This document shows, piece after piece, positions 8,734 through 16,866 of a stretch of 64,000 nt of DNA (positions within the stretch are counted from its first letter, which is position 1; the number at the start of each line of letters is the position of its first letter). This stretch comes from Pseudoduganella plicata (lineage in GTDB: Bacteria; Pseudomonadota; Gammaproteobacteria; Burkholderiales; Burkholderiaceae_D). Both the position numbers and the translations under genes were made by a program. The stretch covers positions 930,001-994,000 of the forward strand of contig NZ_CP038026.1 of the NCBI RefSeq assembly GCF_004421005.1, written 5' to 3'. Below the pieces are notes generated by a model. It did no database searches. It was not told the DNA's origin and saw only the letters and a program-made list of their open reading frames with translations.

Positions 8734-10494
8734 TCAGGCACCCGACACGGCCACCGGCGTGATCAGCATGACGATCACTTCCTTGTTGCTGTTGGCCTTG
8801 ACGCCACCGCCCAGCAGCATGTTCCTCGGCGATCCGACACCGCGGTTGTCGACGTTTTCGTCGGTCTGCTCGAAGCCGCTGATGACGAGCGTCTCGCTCG
8901 ACTTCATCGATACGCGCTGCAGGAAGTTGCGCGTGTCGAGTTCCGGCGATTCGATACGGTTGCCGTTGCTGACAATGGTGCGGATGCCGCGCAACGTGGA
9001 GATGTCGATCGAGAACTGCAGCATCACCGTGCCGTTGGTCAGCACGTGCGGCAGGATGCTCATGTTGAAGCCGGACGTGACGACTCCCGGAATCAGCGAC
9101 GACGTCGTGCCCACCTGCGCCACGATGGACGTCTGCGAGCTTTGCAGGTACGTCGTCTGGCGCGCCACCTGCACGGGCACCGGCTGGTTGTTCAGCGTGA
9201 CGACGGAGGCCGTCGTCTGGCGCCGCACCTTGCCCTGGTCGGACAGCGCCTTGACCATCACGTCGCTGCCGGAGAACTTCGAATTGCCCATGATGGCCGC
9301 CGAGAAGCCGACCGCATTGGTGCTGCTGTCGGCAAACGTGTTCTTGATGCCGAAGCGGCGGTCGAGTCCCTTGTAGACGAGGTTCCAGTCGATGCCGTAT
9401 TCGTCGCCGCGGTTCAGGCTCACGGACAGCACCGTCACGTTGATGACGATCTGGCGCGACAGCGCCTTGTTCTCGTTGTCGATATAGCTGGCGATGCGGT
9501 CGAGCGAATCGGGCGTGTCCACCACCGTGATCGCCCCGGTCGCCGGCGAAGCCAGCACCTTGCCGTGTGGTGACAGCATCACCTTGATCGCGTTTTCGAT
9601 GCCCGTGTAGACGGACAGCTTCGACGCCACCCCCGTGTTCTGGCTGTTGCTGGCCGAGACGGCGCTGCCGGCACTGCTGCCGCCGGAACCGCCACCGCCA
9701 CCCCCGCCGCTGCCCCCGGAAACGCCGCCGGTGGACGCGGCGCCGCTCGTCACGCTGGCCGTGAACGTGGAGTCGCCCGGAACGGCATTGATCTGGAACG
9801 TACGGGCCTGCGTGTGGAAGAACTGGATTGTACCGTCCGCGTACTTCCACGACACGCCGAAGCGCGCGGCCGCCGTATCGAGCAGGCCCTTGAACGAGCC
9901 GTTGGCATACGTGATGCGCACGCCGCCGCCGCCCGGCTCGACCTGGAACGTGGCCTTGGGTGTGGCGGCGCCCGTGCGGGAGGCGTTATCGCCCGCCGCA
10001 GCGTCGCCCGGCATTCCCGGAGCGCCGGGCGGCAGGCTCAGTGGCGGTACGCCCGCTGGCGCCTTGAGCGCCGGCGCGCTGCGTCCGCCGCGCCGGAACG
10101 CTTCGGCCGCGATGGCCTGGGCATCGGCGTTGACCCGGCTCGGGATCCCCGAGCGCAAGGTCAGGCGCTCGGCCAGTTCCGACAGCGATGCGATGCTGCG
10201 GTCGAACGTGGCCGGCTGGTAGAAGATCGGCGGCAGCGGCGCTTCGCTCAGCTTGATGACGTTCTTGCCCAGCCAGATGCCGCTGTCGTACGAGACCAGC
10301 GGCGACGAGGCCACGACCGCGCCCGGCGCCGCGCGGCCCACGTCACGCATCAGGCCCGACGTCTTGGTCTCCGCTTCGTCGGCATTGCCGTCGATGCGCT
10401 CCGCCAGCGGCGAGCAGCCGCCCAGCATCAGGATACCGGCAACGGCGGCCGCGATGCCGCGCCGTGGCGCGAAAGGATGGACGGCGCGGTTCAT
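8734..10494 (-). CDS. pilN: Type IVb pilus secretin, lipoprotein PilN
   Basis: A 586-residue outer-membrane secretin through which the pilus exits. A lipoprotein signal ends in LMLGGC, giving an acylated Cys at about residue 27. A Ser/Gly-rich linker (about 258-282) separates N-terminal domains from the secretin domain, which carries the conserved GTTSSLIPGVV segment and a C-terminal beta core ending near MLLGGGVK and VIVMLITPV. PilN/BfpB/TcpC secretins share this lipoprotein form. The start overlaps the end of the TcpQ-like gene by four bases. Length is typical. Confidence 0.92.
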   Translation of the reverse strand: MNRAVHPFAPRRGIAAAVAGILMLGGCSPLAERIDGNADEAETKTSGLMRDVGRAAPGAVVASSPLVSYDSGIWLGKNVIKLSEAPLPPIFYQPATFDRSIASLSELAERLTLRSGIPSRVNADAQAIAAEAFRRGGRSAPALKAPAGVPPLSLPPGAPGMPGDAAAGDNASRTGAATPKATFQVEPGGGGVRITYANGSFKGLLDTAAARFGVSWKYADGTIQFFHTQARTFQINAVPGDSTFTASVTSGAASTGGVSGGSGGGGGGGSGGSSAGSAVSASNSQNTGVASKLSVYTGIENAIKVMLSPHGKVLASPATGAITVVDTPDSLDRIASYIDNENKALSRQIVINVTVLSVSLNRGDEYGIDWNLVYKGLDRRFGIKNTFADSSTNAVGFSAAIMGNSKFSGSDVMVKALSDQGKVRRQTTASVVTLNNQPVPVQVARQTTYLQSSQTSIVAQVGTTSSLIPGVVTSGFNMSILPHVLTNGTVMLQFSIDISTLRGIRTIVSNGNRIESPELDTRNFLQRVSMKSSETLVISGFEQTDENVDNRGVGSPRNMLLGGGVKANSNKEVIVMLITPVAVSGA

Positions 10495-11051
10495 TGCGCC
10501 CCCTTGGCCATGATGCGCAATACCTTGTTACCACTATAGAAAATTGCCTTCATTGGGATCTCCGCGCCTTCCATGCTGTTGACGACGACCGTCACCGCAT
10601 CCTCGAACTTGCCGGGAACGGTGGTCTGGGCCTGCACCGCGTAATCGACCGGCAGCTCCCACAGCAGCTGCCACCCCGCCGCGGCCGCCCAGCGGGCCAG
10701 TGCCGCGTTGAGCGTGCGGTCGGCAACGACGATGTCCCAGCGGTCGTTGCCGGCCGCCGGCGCCGGGGCCGCGACCGGGCTGGCTGCCACGGCCGCCGAG
10801 GTTGTCACGATCGTCGCTTTTTCGACGGCGGCCTTGCGGCGGTTCGATTTGCGCGCTTTCGACCGGGCGGCGGTATCGCCTTTCGGCGCTTCCACCGCCA
10901 CCCGGGGCGGTGCGGCCGGTCCTTCCGGTGGCAGCAGCGAGTTCACGGCGCCTGCCTGGCGCGGCACGGCCACGGTGGCCAGCGCGACCAGCAGCACGAT
11001 GGCGGCGGCACGGCAGCGCAGCGGTGCGGCGCCCCCGCTTGCGGGTTGCAT
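10491..11051 (-). CDS. TcpQ/PilL-like type IVb pilus protein, first gene of the pilus operon
   Basis: A 186-residue exported protein: N-terminal hydrophobic segment (about 15-35), a Lys/Arg and Ala-rich linker, and a C-terminal domain from about residue 100 (RWDIVVADRTLNAALARWA to the end). That domain resembles the C-terminal domain of toxin-coregulated pilus protein Q and the end of R64 PilL, which bind and stabilise the secretin. The ATG at 11051 starts a clear signal sequence; upstream codons look non-coding. As first gene of the operon its upstream gap, 11052-11225, should hold the pilus promoter. Confidence 0.7.
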   Translation of the reverse strand: MQPASGGAAPLRCRAAAIVLLVALATVAVPRQAGAVNSLLPPEGPAAPPRVAVEAPKGDTAARSKARKSNRRKAAVEKATIVTTSAAVAASPVAAPAPAAGNDRWDIVVADRTLNAALARWAAAAGWQLLWELPVDYAVQAQTTVPGKFEDAVTVVVNSMEGAEIPMKAIFYSGNKVLRIMAKGAQ

Positions 11052-11225
11052 CGCGAACGGGCCGGTGCCGGGACATGCGGTTGTGAAGTACAAAAGGATT
11101 CTCCTGTTCGCAATCGAGGGAGGCGGCGCGGGCGCCGCGCTCCATGTGTCAGAAATAATAACGAAACGGGGATAAAAGATTCTCAACAAAACTCATCGCC
11201 GCCACTGGTGCGGGTTTCGCAAGGG
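11052..11225. promoter_or_regulatory. Intergenic region with the presumed pilus operon promoter
   Basis: The 174 bases separate the sctC stop from the first pilus gene, both read leftwards. They include an AT-rich segment at about 11145-11195. No hrp box is present, so the pilus is probably not under the T3SS sigma factor. Read-through from the T3SS operon cannot be excluded, as I see no strong terminator. Confidence 0.35.
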
Positions 11226-13256
11226 TCAGCGGCCCCGCGAGGATGCGGCGGCCGGGATCAGCGCCCACGGCGAACCGCCCGCGGCGGCAGATTTCTCGGC
11301 GGCGCGGGGCGGTGCGCCAGGCGGCAGCGGCACCGCGCCATCGGCATCGGCACGGCGGGTGGGCGAGCGTGGCGCCGGCAGCGGCAACAGCGGTTTCAGG
11401 GGCGGCACCGGCTCGCGTACTTCTTCCTGCCGCCTGACCGGTACGGGCGCCGGTACCGGTGTCGGCGCGGTGGTGTTCCCCTCGGCGGCGGCGATGATGG
11501 CCCGCCCCCGCGCTACAGCCTGCGCCCGGGCGGATGCCGCGGAACTCGCCGGCGCCGCCACCCCGCCCGTGCCGGACAGCCGGGGTGTGATGAGAAACAG
11601 CCGCTCGCGCGTGCTGCTGGACGTGCTCTCGGTGCGGAATAGGCCACCGAACAGCGGCAAGTCGCCCAGTACCGGCACCTTCTGCTTGTCACGCGACAGG
11701 CGTTCGGCGCGGTACCCGCCGATCATCAGGGTCTGCTGCGAGTCGATGATGGCCTGCGTGCTGATGGTGGAACGGGTGACGTTGACGTTGCCGTTGCCCC
11801 CCTTGCCGCCGGCCGCCGTCGGACTGTCGAGCGAGCCGTCCTCGATATCGACTTCCAGCCGCACGCGCGTGTCGGCGCCTTCGCGGATGATGCGCGGGAT
11901 CACGCGCAGCATCGTGCCGGCGGTGATGTCGGCCAGATCGGCCACCCGTTCGCCCACCAGCGACACATAGGAACTCTGGCTCAGGTCCAGCACCGCCGCC
12001 ACGTTATCGATCGTCAGGACCGTCGGCGTGGCCAGCACGCGCGCCTCGCCTTTCGACTCCAGGGCTTTCAGGCGGGCGTAGAAGCGCGCGGCGTCGCTGA
12101 TCAGCAGCGTGGCGCCGGCCACCGGCAGCGCGGCGCCCAGCGACGTGGCGGCCGTGCCGTTGACGACCGTATCGACGGCGCCGGCGCGCACACCCCATTC
12201 GACGCCCATCTCGGCCAGCTTGCTGCGGTCCATGTCGACGATCAGCGCCTCGATCTCGATCTGCTGCGGCTGCACGTCCAGTTCGGCGATCAACGACGCA
12301 TACATGGCGCGCTTGTCGCCCGTGTCGTAGATCAGGATGGCGTTCAGCGCCGGATTGGCCTCGATGCGGGGCCGGCCCCTTTCCTCGGTGGCGCGCGGCG
12401 CGGCTTCGCGCCGCTCCCCGCCCTGGCTGTCCGCGGTGCCTGCCGCCGCATGCGCGGCAGCGCCGCCACCGGCCGGCTGGCCGAAGATCGGCAGGAACGG
12501 CGGCGCACCGCCCGATACCTGGCGCGTCTCGCCCGCCTCGACCCGCGCGCGGCGCGAGCGCTTGTTGCTGCCCATGTCCACCGCCGGCACGTCGGCCAGC
12601 TTTTCGCCGCCCTGCGAACCGAACAGCAGATTGGTGAGTATCGTCTTGACGCCGGGGATGGTCTCGGTCTGGCCGCGCGCATTGATCACCCGGTCGCTGA
12701 CGCTGGCATACTTCAGGCGGAACATCATCACGCGGCGGGCCTTCGAATCGGCCTTGCGGGTGTCCGGCATCAGGATGTCGCGCGCCAGGTGGACGTAGGA
12801 ACGCGGGCCGCTGACGATGACGGTGCCGGTATCGGGCAGCTCGCCCCAGCCGAAACGTTCGTCGTACAGGCCCACGCCGACCATCGCCGCCTTGGCGTCC
12901 GCGACGGCATCGTCGCCCACTTCCAGGCGCAGCGAGATATTGTCGTCGGCCGGCACGATGTGCAGCGTGTCGTTGTAGACAAACCAGCGAAACGGGTGGG
13001 CCTGCGCCAGCCGGTTGAGGAAGTCAAGGCCGTTATCTGCCTTGACGCGGCCCTTTAGCACGGGATTGGTCTTGATGTCGAGGGCCAGGCGCACGTCGTA
13101 GACCTGGGCGAACTGCTCCAGCACGTCTTTCAGGCGCAGGTTGGCCGCATCGATCGACAGGCCGCTGGCCTTCCAGCTGGCCGGCGGGGCCGCCAGCGCC
13201 GGCTGGACCAGCAGCACGGCGGCGGCCAGCGCCGCGGCCAGCGCGCGGCGCATCAT
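11226..13256 (-). CDS. sctC: T3SS outer-membrane secretin SctC
   Basis: A 676-residue secretin forming the outer-membrane ring of the injectisome. A signal peptide ends near ALAAPP, followed by N0/N1 domains (SIDAANLRLKDVLEQFAQVY is typical of YscC/HrcC), a central N3 region, and the secretin core with VPVLGDLPLFGGLFR near residue 535. A Gly/Ala-rich insertion occurs at about 265-320, and the last 95 or so residues after the core are rich in Pro and Ala; that tail could be the site bound by a pilotin. The start codon overlaps the TGA of the preceding gene. It ends the second T3SS operon, as hrcC does in Hrp1 clusters. Confidence 0.92.
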   Translation of the reverse strand: MMRRALAAALAAAVLLVQPALAAPPASWKASGLSIDAANLRLKDVLEQFAQVYDVRLALDIKTNPVLKGRVKADNGLDFLNRLAQAHPFRWFVYNDTLHIVPADDNISLRLEVGDDAVADAKAAMVGVGLYDERFGWGELPDTGTVIVSGPRSYVHLARDILMPDTRKADSKARRVMMFRLKYASVSDRVINARGQTETIPGVKTILTNLLFGSQGGEKLADVPAVDMGSNKRSRRARVEAGETRQVSGGAPPFLPIFGQPAGGGAAAHAAAGTADSQGGERREAAPRATEERGRPRIEANPALNAILIYDTGDKRAMYASLIAELDVQPQQIEIEALIVDMDRSKLAEMGVEWGVRAGAVDTVVNGTAATSLGAALPVAGATLLISDAARFYARLKALESKGEARVLATPTVLTIDNVAAVLDLSQSSYVSLVGERVADLADITAGTMLRVIPRIIREGADTRVRLEVDIEDGSLDSPTAAGGKGGNGNVNVTRSTISTQAIIDSQQTLMIGGYRAERLSRDKQKVPVLGDLPLFGGLFRTESTSSSTRERLFLITPRLSGTGGVAAPASSAASARAQAVARGRAIIAAAEGNTTAPTPVPAPVPVRRQEEVREPVPPLKPLLPLPAPRSPTRRADADGAVPLPPGAPPRAAEKSAAAGGSPWALIPAAASSRGR

Positions 13257-13669
13257 GGCAAGCCCCCGGTGAAACGGGCCCGGATGCGCTGTTCCTGCGC
13301 GCTGACGCCCTCTTCCCGGCGCGGCCGGCCGGGTGCCAGCCACGCGCGCCACAGGGCGCTCTGGTTCAGGATATCCTCCAGCGCACCGGCCGCGTCAAGC
13401 CAGCCGTCCACGCCAGCGAGCCAGCGGTTCAGCACAAGCGCATCGTCCTGGACGGCCAGGCCGGCACCGAACTGGCGTGCGGTGTGGAAGCCGGCACGGG
13501 CCGCTTCTTCCAGCTGCGCCGGGGTGAACTGGCGCAGCAGAACGACACCCAGTTCGGCACCCGGTTCGGCGCCGTGCGGGTGCGGCCGCAGCCAGACCGT
13601 CTCGCCATCCACGACGACGGCTTCGTCCACGGGCAGCGCCGCCAGCCAGAGCTCCAGTTGATCGCTCAT
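13253..13669 (-). CDS. HrpG-like T3SS protein (Hrp1 position)
   Basis: A 138-residue acidic, Leu-rich protein without signal peptide or membrane helix. It lies between a tiny gene and sctC, the place occupied by hrpG in Hrp1 clusters (hrpF-hrpG-hrcC); those HrpG proteins are small cytoplasmic chaperone-like factors and are unrelated to the response regulator HrpG. The fold looks like a class I chaperone (alternating short helices and strands), but no diagnostic motif is visible, so the assignment is mainly by synteny. It is translationally coupled to sctC through an ATGA overlap. Confidence 0.5.
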   Translation of the reverse strand: MSDQLELWLAALPVDEAVVVDGETVWLRPHPHGAEPGAELGVVLLRQFTPAQLEEAARAGFHTARQFGAGLAVQDDALVLNRWLAGVDGWLDAAGALEDILNQSALWRAWLAPGRPRREEGVSAQEQRIRARFTGGLP

Positions 13670-13673
13670 GTGA

Positions 13674-13907
13674 CTAGCGGGTCTCGTTGAGAACCGTTTT
13701 CAGGGGCTTCTGCAGCAGGCTGAATTGGGCGTTCATCGCGCTGTGCGTGACGGACTGCACTTCGAGCAGCCGCGTAAACTCCTGCGGGTCGGGCTGTTCG
13801 CCGTTGGTCTGGCGGCGCTGGAAGTCGGCGATACCGTCGGTACTGTCGTCGAATTTTCTTGTCAGCGACCGCAGGGACTGCAGCACGGGGTTCTGATTGC
13901 TGGACAT
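13674..13907 (-). CDS. HrpF-like small T3SS protein, possible needle/pilin co-chaperone
   Basis: A 77-residue helical protein with no signal peptide, preceded by a GGAG ribosome site. It sits between sctL and the hrpG-like gene, where Hrp1 clusters carry hrpF, a 70-80 residue cytoplasmic protein that binds the pilin HrpA; YscE plays the matching role in Ysc systems. A needle protein (SctF) of similar size was considered, but needle genes do not usually occupy this place and the sequence lacks the conserved C-terminal needle pattern. The last 40 residues (from EFTRLLEVQS) form a likely amphipathic helix. Confidence 0.5.
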   Translation of the reverse strand: MSSNQNPVLQSLRSLTRKFDDSTDGIADFQRRQTNGEQPDPQEFTRLLEVQSVTHSAMNAQFSLLQKPLKTVLNETR

Positions 13908-13965
13908 GGGACACTCCGCTTCAATGGTTGCAAGAGACGATGCCTGGAAAAGGCACCGCTTGTCC

Positions 13966-14565
13966 TTATGAGTGTCGCGACCCGGCTTTCAGTTCGCCCA
14001 GCGCGTCCGACAATGCGCTGGCCGCCGCACTGAAGTCGGCGCGCCACTGCCCGCTGTCGGCCTCCAGCCGGCACGCGCCCCGTGGCAACGCGGCATCGCC
14101 CTTGGCGGGCCATTCCCACCCTTCGGCCAGCGACAGCTCGTCCGGATGCACACGCAGCACCGCATTTACCAGCCGCGGCGGCGCCTCCTGCAGCAGGCGG
14201 CGATAGCTGGCCGTCAGGCGATCCTGAGGCGCCGTCTCCAGCACCAGGCGCTCGTAAAGCTGCCGCGCCAGGTCCGTGACGATGTCCTCGGCGCGCCCGC
14301 ACAGGTCCTGCGCCGCCGCACGCAGGCCGTCCAGCAGGGCCGTGCCCTCGGCCAGCACCTGCGCCTGGGCATGCGCCAGCGCCAGACGCGCCTCCTCGGC
14401 GGCGGCGGCCAGCAACTCGGCGCGTTCGGCCTGCGCCGCCGCCACGATGCCCGACGCCAGCGCGTGCGCGTCGGCCGTGGCACCCAGGCTTGCCGCGCGC
14501 AATACGCCGTCGGTTGTCAGCAGGTCGGGCGCCGGTGCCAGCCGCGCCACGCAGAATGTCGTCAT
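13966..14565 (-). CDS. sctL: T3SS stator / ATPase regulator SctL (FliH/YscL family)
   Basis: A 199-residue cytoplasmic protein. A long Ala/Glu-rich coiled-coil region (about 40-110) precedes a C-terminal domain containing ERLVLETAPQDR and VLRVHPDEL, the latter typical of FliH/YscL/HrpE proteins. SctL links the SctN ATPase to the SctQ sorting platform. The ATG at 14565 overlaps the sctK stop codon; an upstream in-frame Met lies within sctK. Order sctI-J-K-L is conserved in Ysc and Hrp1 systems. Confidence 0.85.
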   Translation of the reverse strand: MTTFCVARLAPAPDLLTTDGVLRAASLGATADAHALASGIVAAAQAERAELLAAAAEEARLALAHAQAQVLAEGTALLDGLRAAAQDLCGRAEDIVTDLARQLYERLVLETAPQDRLTASYRRLLQEAPPRLVNAVLRVHPDELSLAEGWEWPAKGDAALPRGACRLEADSGQWRADFSAAASALSDALGELKAGSRHS

Positions 14566-15155
14566 GCCGCCTCCTTCATGTCGGTTTGTGCTGCCCGGTC
14601 GAAGCACAGGCGCCAGCAGCGCAGCCGGCGGACTGCAGCCGCCGGCGTGGCAATGCCGGCCGTGCGCGCGAAATCGGCTTCGCCCGACCCCAGCACGATG
14701 CGCAGCCGAGGCCAGAGCCCCGCGAACTCCGTGTCAAGGGCAACGGCCAGTTCCGCCAGCCCCCAATTCTCCAGCGAGGTTGCCGGGCCGGGCTCGGTCA
14801 GCGCCTGCAAGGGCTGGGTGGCGGCAATGCCCATGCACCAGCGCCGTTCGCCTTGCGGCTGCGCCGCCAACGCCCCCTGCCGGCCCGTGCGGACAGCCAG
14901 CATCGCCGCGTAAAGACCGGCAGCGCGGCGCAGCAGTGCGGCGTCGGCCGATGCGGCCGCCTGCCAGCCGCTGTCGAACGATACCGGCAGGTCGGCCGGG
15001 ATACCGGCGGCGTCGCACCACAACCGATAGCCGTGGCGCCGAGCCAACGGACCGGCGTGGCGCGCGAATCCGGGCGGCTCGCCGCCCAGCGCCCAGGGCG
15101 CGAACCACCAGTCGAGAAAGCCGTCGCTCAGCGGACGGACGTCCGGTGCGCTCAT
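14562..15155 (-). CDS. sctK: T3SS sorting-platform protein SctK
   Basis: A 197-residue cytoplasmic protein, Trp-rich at the N-terminus (DWWFAPW), with no membrane segment. SctK (YscK/HrpD/OrgA) connects the sorting platform to the inner-membrane ring and is poorly conserved in sequence. Placement between sctJ and sctL and its size support the call. It is coupled to both neighbours by four-base overlaps. Confidence 0.75.
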   Translation of the reverse strand: MSAPDVRPLSDGFLDWWFAPWALGGEPPGFARHAGPLARRHGYRLWCDAAGIPADLPVSFDSGWQAAASADAALLRRAAGLYAAMLAVRTGRQGALAAQPQGERRWCMGIAATQPLQALTEPGPATSLENWGLAELAVALDTEFAGLWPRLRIVLGSGEADFARTAGIATPAAAVRRLRCWRLCFDRAAQTDMKEAA

Positions 15156-15985
15156 CCCGCCGCTCCCGCGACGGCGTCGCCCTGCTTGGCAGCGCGCTTC
15201 GCCGCGCGCTGCGCCAGCATGCGTGCAATGGCGGGATGGCGCCGCGCCACGTTGAGGCCGGCGTAGCCCAGTCCGGCGACGATCAGCGCGGCCATGCCGA
15301 GCAGCGTGGACAGCAGCGGCGTGGCCGATTCGGCCTCGATCTTGAACGGCCCCACCATCGTCCATTCCACGGCGCGCGGCGGCGCCTCGGCCGGCGTCAT
15401 GACGACGGTGACCTTGCTGCGGCCATCTTCCCCGACCAGGCCGGGGATGCTTGACGCCACCAGCCGCCGCACGCGCGGCGTGATCGCATCCTCGTCCAGC
15501 GGCATGCGGTACTTGATGAAAACGGCCGCGGACGACGGCTGGATCGGCTCGCCCGGCGCGATCCGTTCCGGCAGCACCACGTGCACGCGCGCCGACACGA
15601 CGTTGTCGAACTGCTGCAGCGTCGCCTCCAGTTCCTCGGACAGGCCGTGCAGATAGCGGATGCGCTCCTCCATCGGCGACGAGATCATTCCCTGCTTCTT
15701 GAATACCTCGCCCAGGTTGGAGCGGTTGCGGCGCGGCAGGCCGGCCGCCTGCATGACGGCGGTGGCCCGGGGGATGTCCGCTTCCGCCACCTGCAGGCTG
15801 ACACCCGTCTTGTCCTGGTGCTTGTTGACGACGATGCCGGCCCCCGTCAGCGCCAGCACGATCTCATTGGCGTCGGTATCCTGCAACTGCGCCTGCAGGG
15901 TGACGTTCTTGCCGCAGCCGGCCAGCATGACAGCCAGCAGGACGGCAGGCAGAACCGGCAGCAGCGGGCGAAAGACCGTGGCCAT
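15152..15985 (-). CDS. sctJ: T3SS inner-ring lipoprotein SctJ
   Basis: A 277-residue lipoprotein forming the inner-membrane ring. The lipobox LAGC puts the acylated Cys at about residue 24, followed by the two ring-building domains typical of YscJ/HrcJ/FliF (LQDTDANEIVLALTGAGI and later ARVHVVLPER, AAVFIKYR), a membrane helix at about 225-245 and a basic cytoplasmic tail ending in AAKRAAKQG. All expected family features are present. It starts 4 bases after the sctI stop. Confidence 0.95.
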   Translation of the reverse strand: MATVFRPLLPVLPAVLLAVMLAGCGKNVTLQAQLQDTDANEIVLALTGAGIVVNKHQDKTGVSLQVAEADIPRATAVMQAAGLPRRNRSNLGEVFKKQGMISSPMEERIRYLHGLSEELEATLQQFDNVVSARVHVVLPERIAPGEPIQPSSAAVFIKYRMPLDEDAITPRVRRLVASSIPGLVGEDGRSKVTVVMTPAEAPPRAVEWTMVGPFKIEAESATPLLSTLLGMAALIVAGLGYAGLNVARRHPAIARMLAQRAAKRAAKQGDAVAGAAG

Positions 15986-15989
15986 GGCG

Positions 15990-16394
15990 TTACTGCAGCT
16001 TGGTGAGGGAATCGACGGACGTGCTGGCCTTCGACACCACTTTCGACACCGTCTGCACGCGCAGCTGGTAGTCGTTCAGCGCCAGCATCGCGCGCATCAG
16101 GTTCATCGAATCGCCGGTGGCCGTCGCCTTCTCCAGCAGCCGCGACACGTTCTGCTGGTCTCTCTTGATCTCGCCCGCCAGGCTTGCCGCGCGTCCGGCG
16201 ATGGCCTGGCCCAGCGACGGCTCGCGGGGCGCGCCCGGCGGATGATTCGATTGCTGCTGCCGTTCCATGGCCTGCTGGAACTGGGCTGCGTCGGTCGTTT
16301 CGACGGTCCGGGTGTCGGTTGTCACGCGTACCTGAGTGACTGAGCCCGTCTGGGGGCTGGTGGGGACGGCGGTGGCCGCTGCGCTGACGTTCAT
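15990..16394 (-). CDS. sctI: T3SS inner rod protein SctI
   Basis: A 134-residue secreted early substrate that forms the inner rod. The C-terminal 40 residues, with LALNDYQLRVQTVSKVVSKA then DSLTKLQ, match the conserved helix of YscI/HrpB/PrgJ. The N-terminal half is Thr/Gln-rich and disordered, as expected for a secreted subunit. AGGAG stands 8 bases before the ATG. It is the first gene of the second T3SS operon, 41 bases downstream of a perfect hrp box at 16436-16464. Confidence 0.88.
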   Translation of the reverse strand: MNVSAAATAVPTSPQTGSVTQVRVTTDTRTVETTDAAQFQQAMERQQQSNHPPGAPREPSLGQAIAGRAASLAGEIKRDQQNVSRLLEKATATGDSMNLMRAMLALNDYQLRVQTVSKVVSKASTSVDSLTKLQ

Positions 16395-16435
16395 CTGCAA
16401 TTCTCCTGTTGGGTTTCGGTGCCGGAGCTCCGTGG

Positions 16436-16464
16436 TGGGTGGCGGCGTGGCACCGCCAGGTTCC
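16436..16464 (-). promoter_or_regulatory. hrp box (perfect) in front of sctI operon
   Basis: On the minus strand the sequence reads GGAACC-N16-CCACCCA, matching every fixed position of the HrpL promoter consensus GGAACC-N15/16-CCACNNA. It lies 41 bases before the sctI start and directly abuts the stop codon of the upstream Pro/Cys-rich gene, so sctI-J-K-L-F-G-C has its own HrpL promoter besides possible read-through. Confidence 0.85.
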
Positions 16465-16866
16465 TTAATACAGCCGCCCCTCGAATCCGAGGCAGTATTC
16501 GCCGCCGCAGCCGAACGGGCTGGCCGGATCGCACTGTCCGGCCTTGCCGCAGCGCCGTTCGCACGCCTGGCGCGACGCCGGCCGCAGGGCCTGCAGCCGC
16601 TCCGCCGTCGCGGCACGGGGTGGCCGCAACGCGACCGCTGCGGTGCCGGCGACCAGAGCCAGGTGATGCGCGCGGTCGCCCGAGCCGATGATCGGCTCAT
16701 GGCGCACGGGCGGATCGCACAGCCGGTCGTTGTCGGCCGGCGCATGCGGTTCCAGTCTGGCCGGCGGTACGGGCCGTGGCGGCTTTGGAGCGGGTGTCGT
16801 GACAGCGGTCGGGCGCGGCCCCGCCGAGGGCGGCGGTGCCGGCGGCAGTTCCGGTTTTTTCATCAT
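16465..16866 (-). CDS. Unknown Pro-rich, Cys-containing protein at end of sctU operon
   Basis: A 133-residue protein translated in ATGA overlap with sctU. The first 45 residues are dominated by Pro and Ala. There is a short hydrophobic segment at about 66-80 (HHLALVAGTAAVALR), and the C-terminal 35 residues contain five Cys in the pattern C-x3-C-x5-C-x7-C-x4-C. The Cys cluster suggests disulfide formation in the periplasm or metal binding. I recognise no family. Its tight coupling to sctU and the hrp box at its 3' edge make it a genuine T3SS operon member and not a chance frame. Confidence 0.6.
   Translation of the reverse strand: MMKKPELPPAPPPSAGPRPTAVTTPAPKPPRPVPPARLEPHAPADNDRLCDPPVRHEPIIGSGDRAHHLALVAGTAAVALRPPRAATAERLQALRPASRQACERRCGKAGQCDPASPFGCGGEYCLGFEGRLY

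Noticed and set aside
13674..13907. 77-residue protein as the T3SS needle SctF
   Set aside because: Gene order matches hrpF of Hrp1 clusters and the needle C-terminal pattern is absent; kept as HrpF-like.
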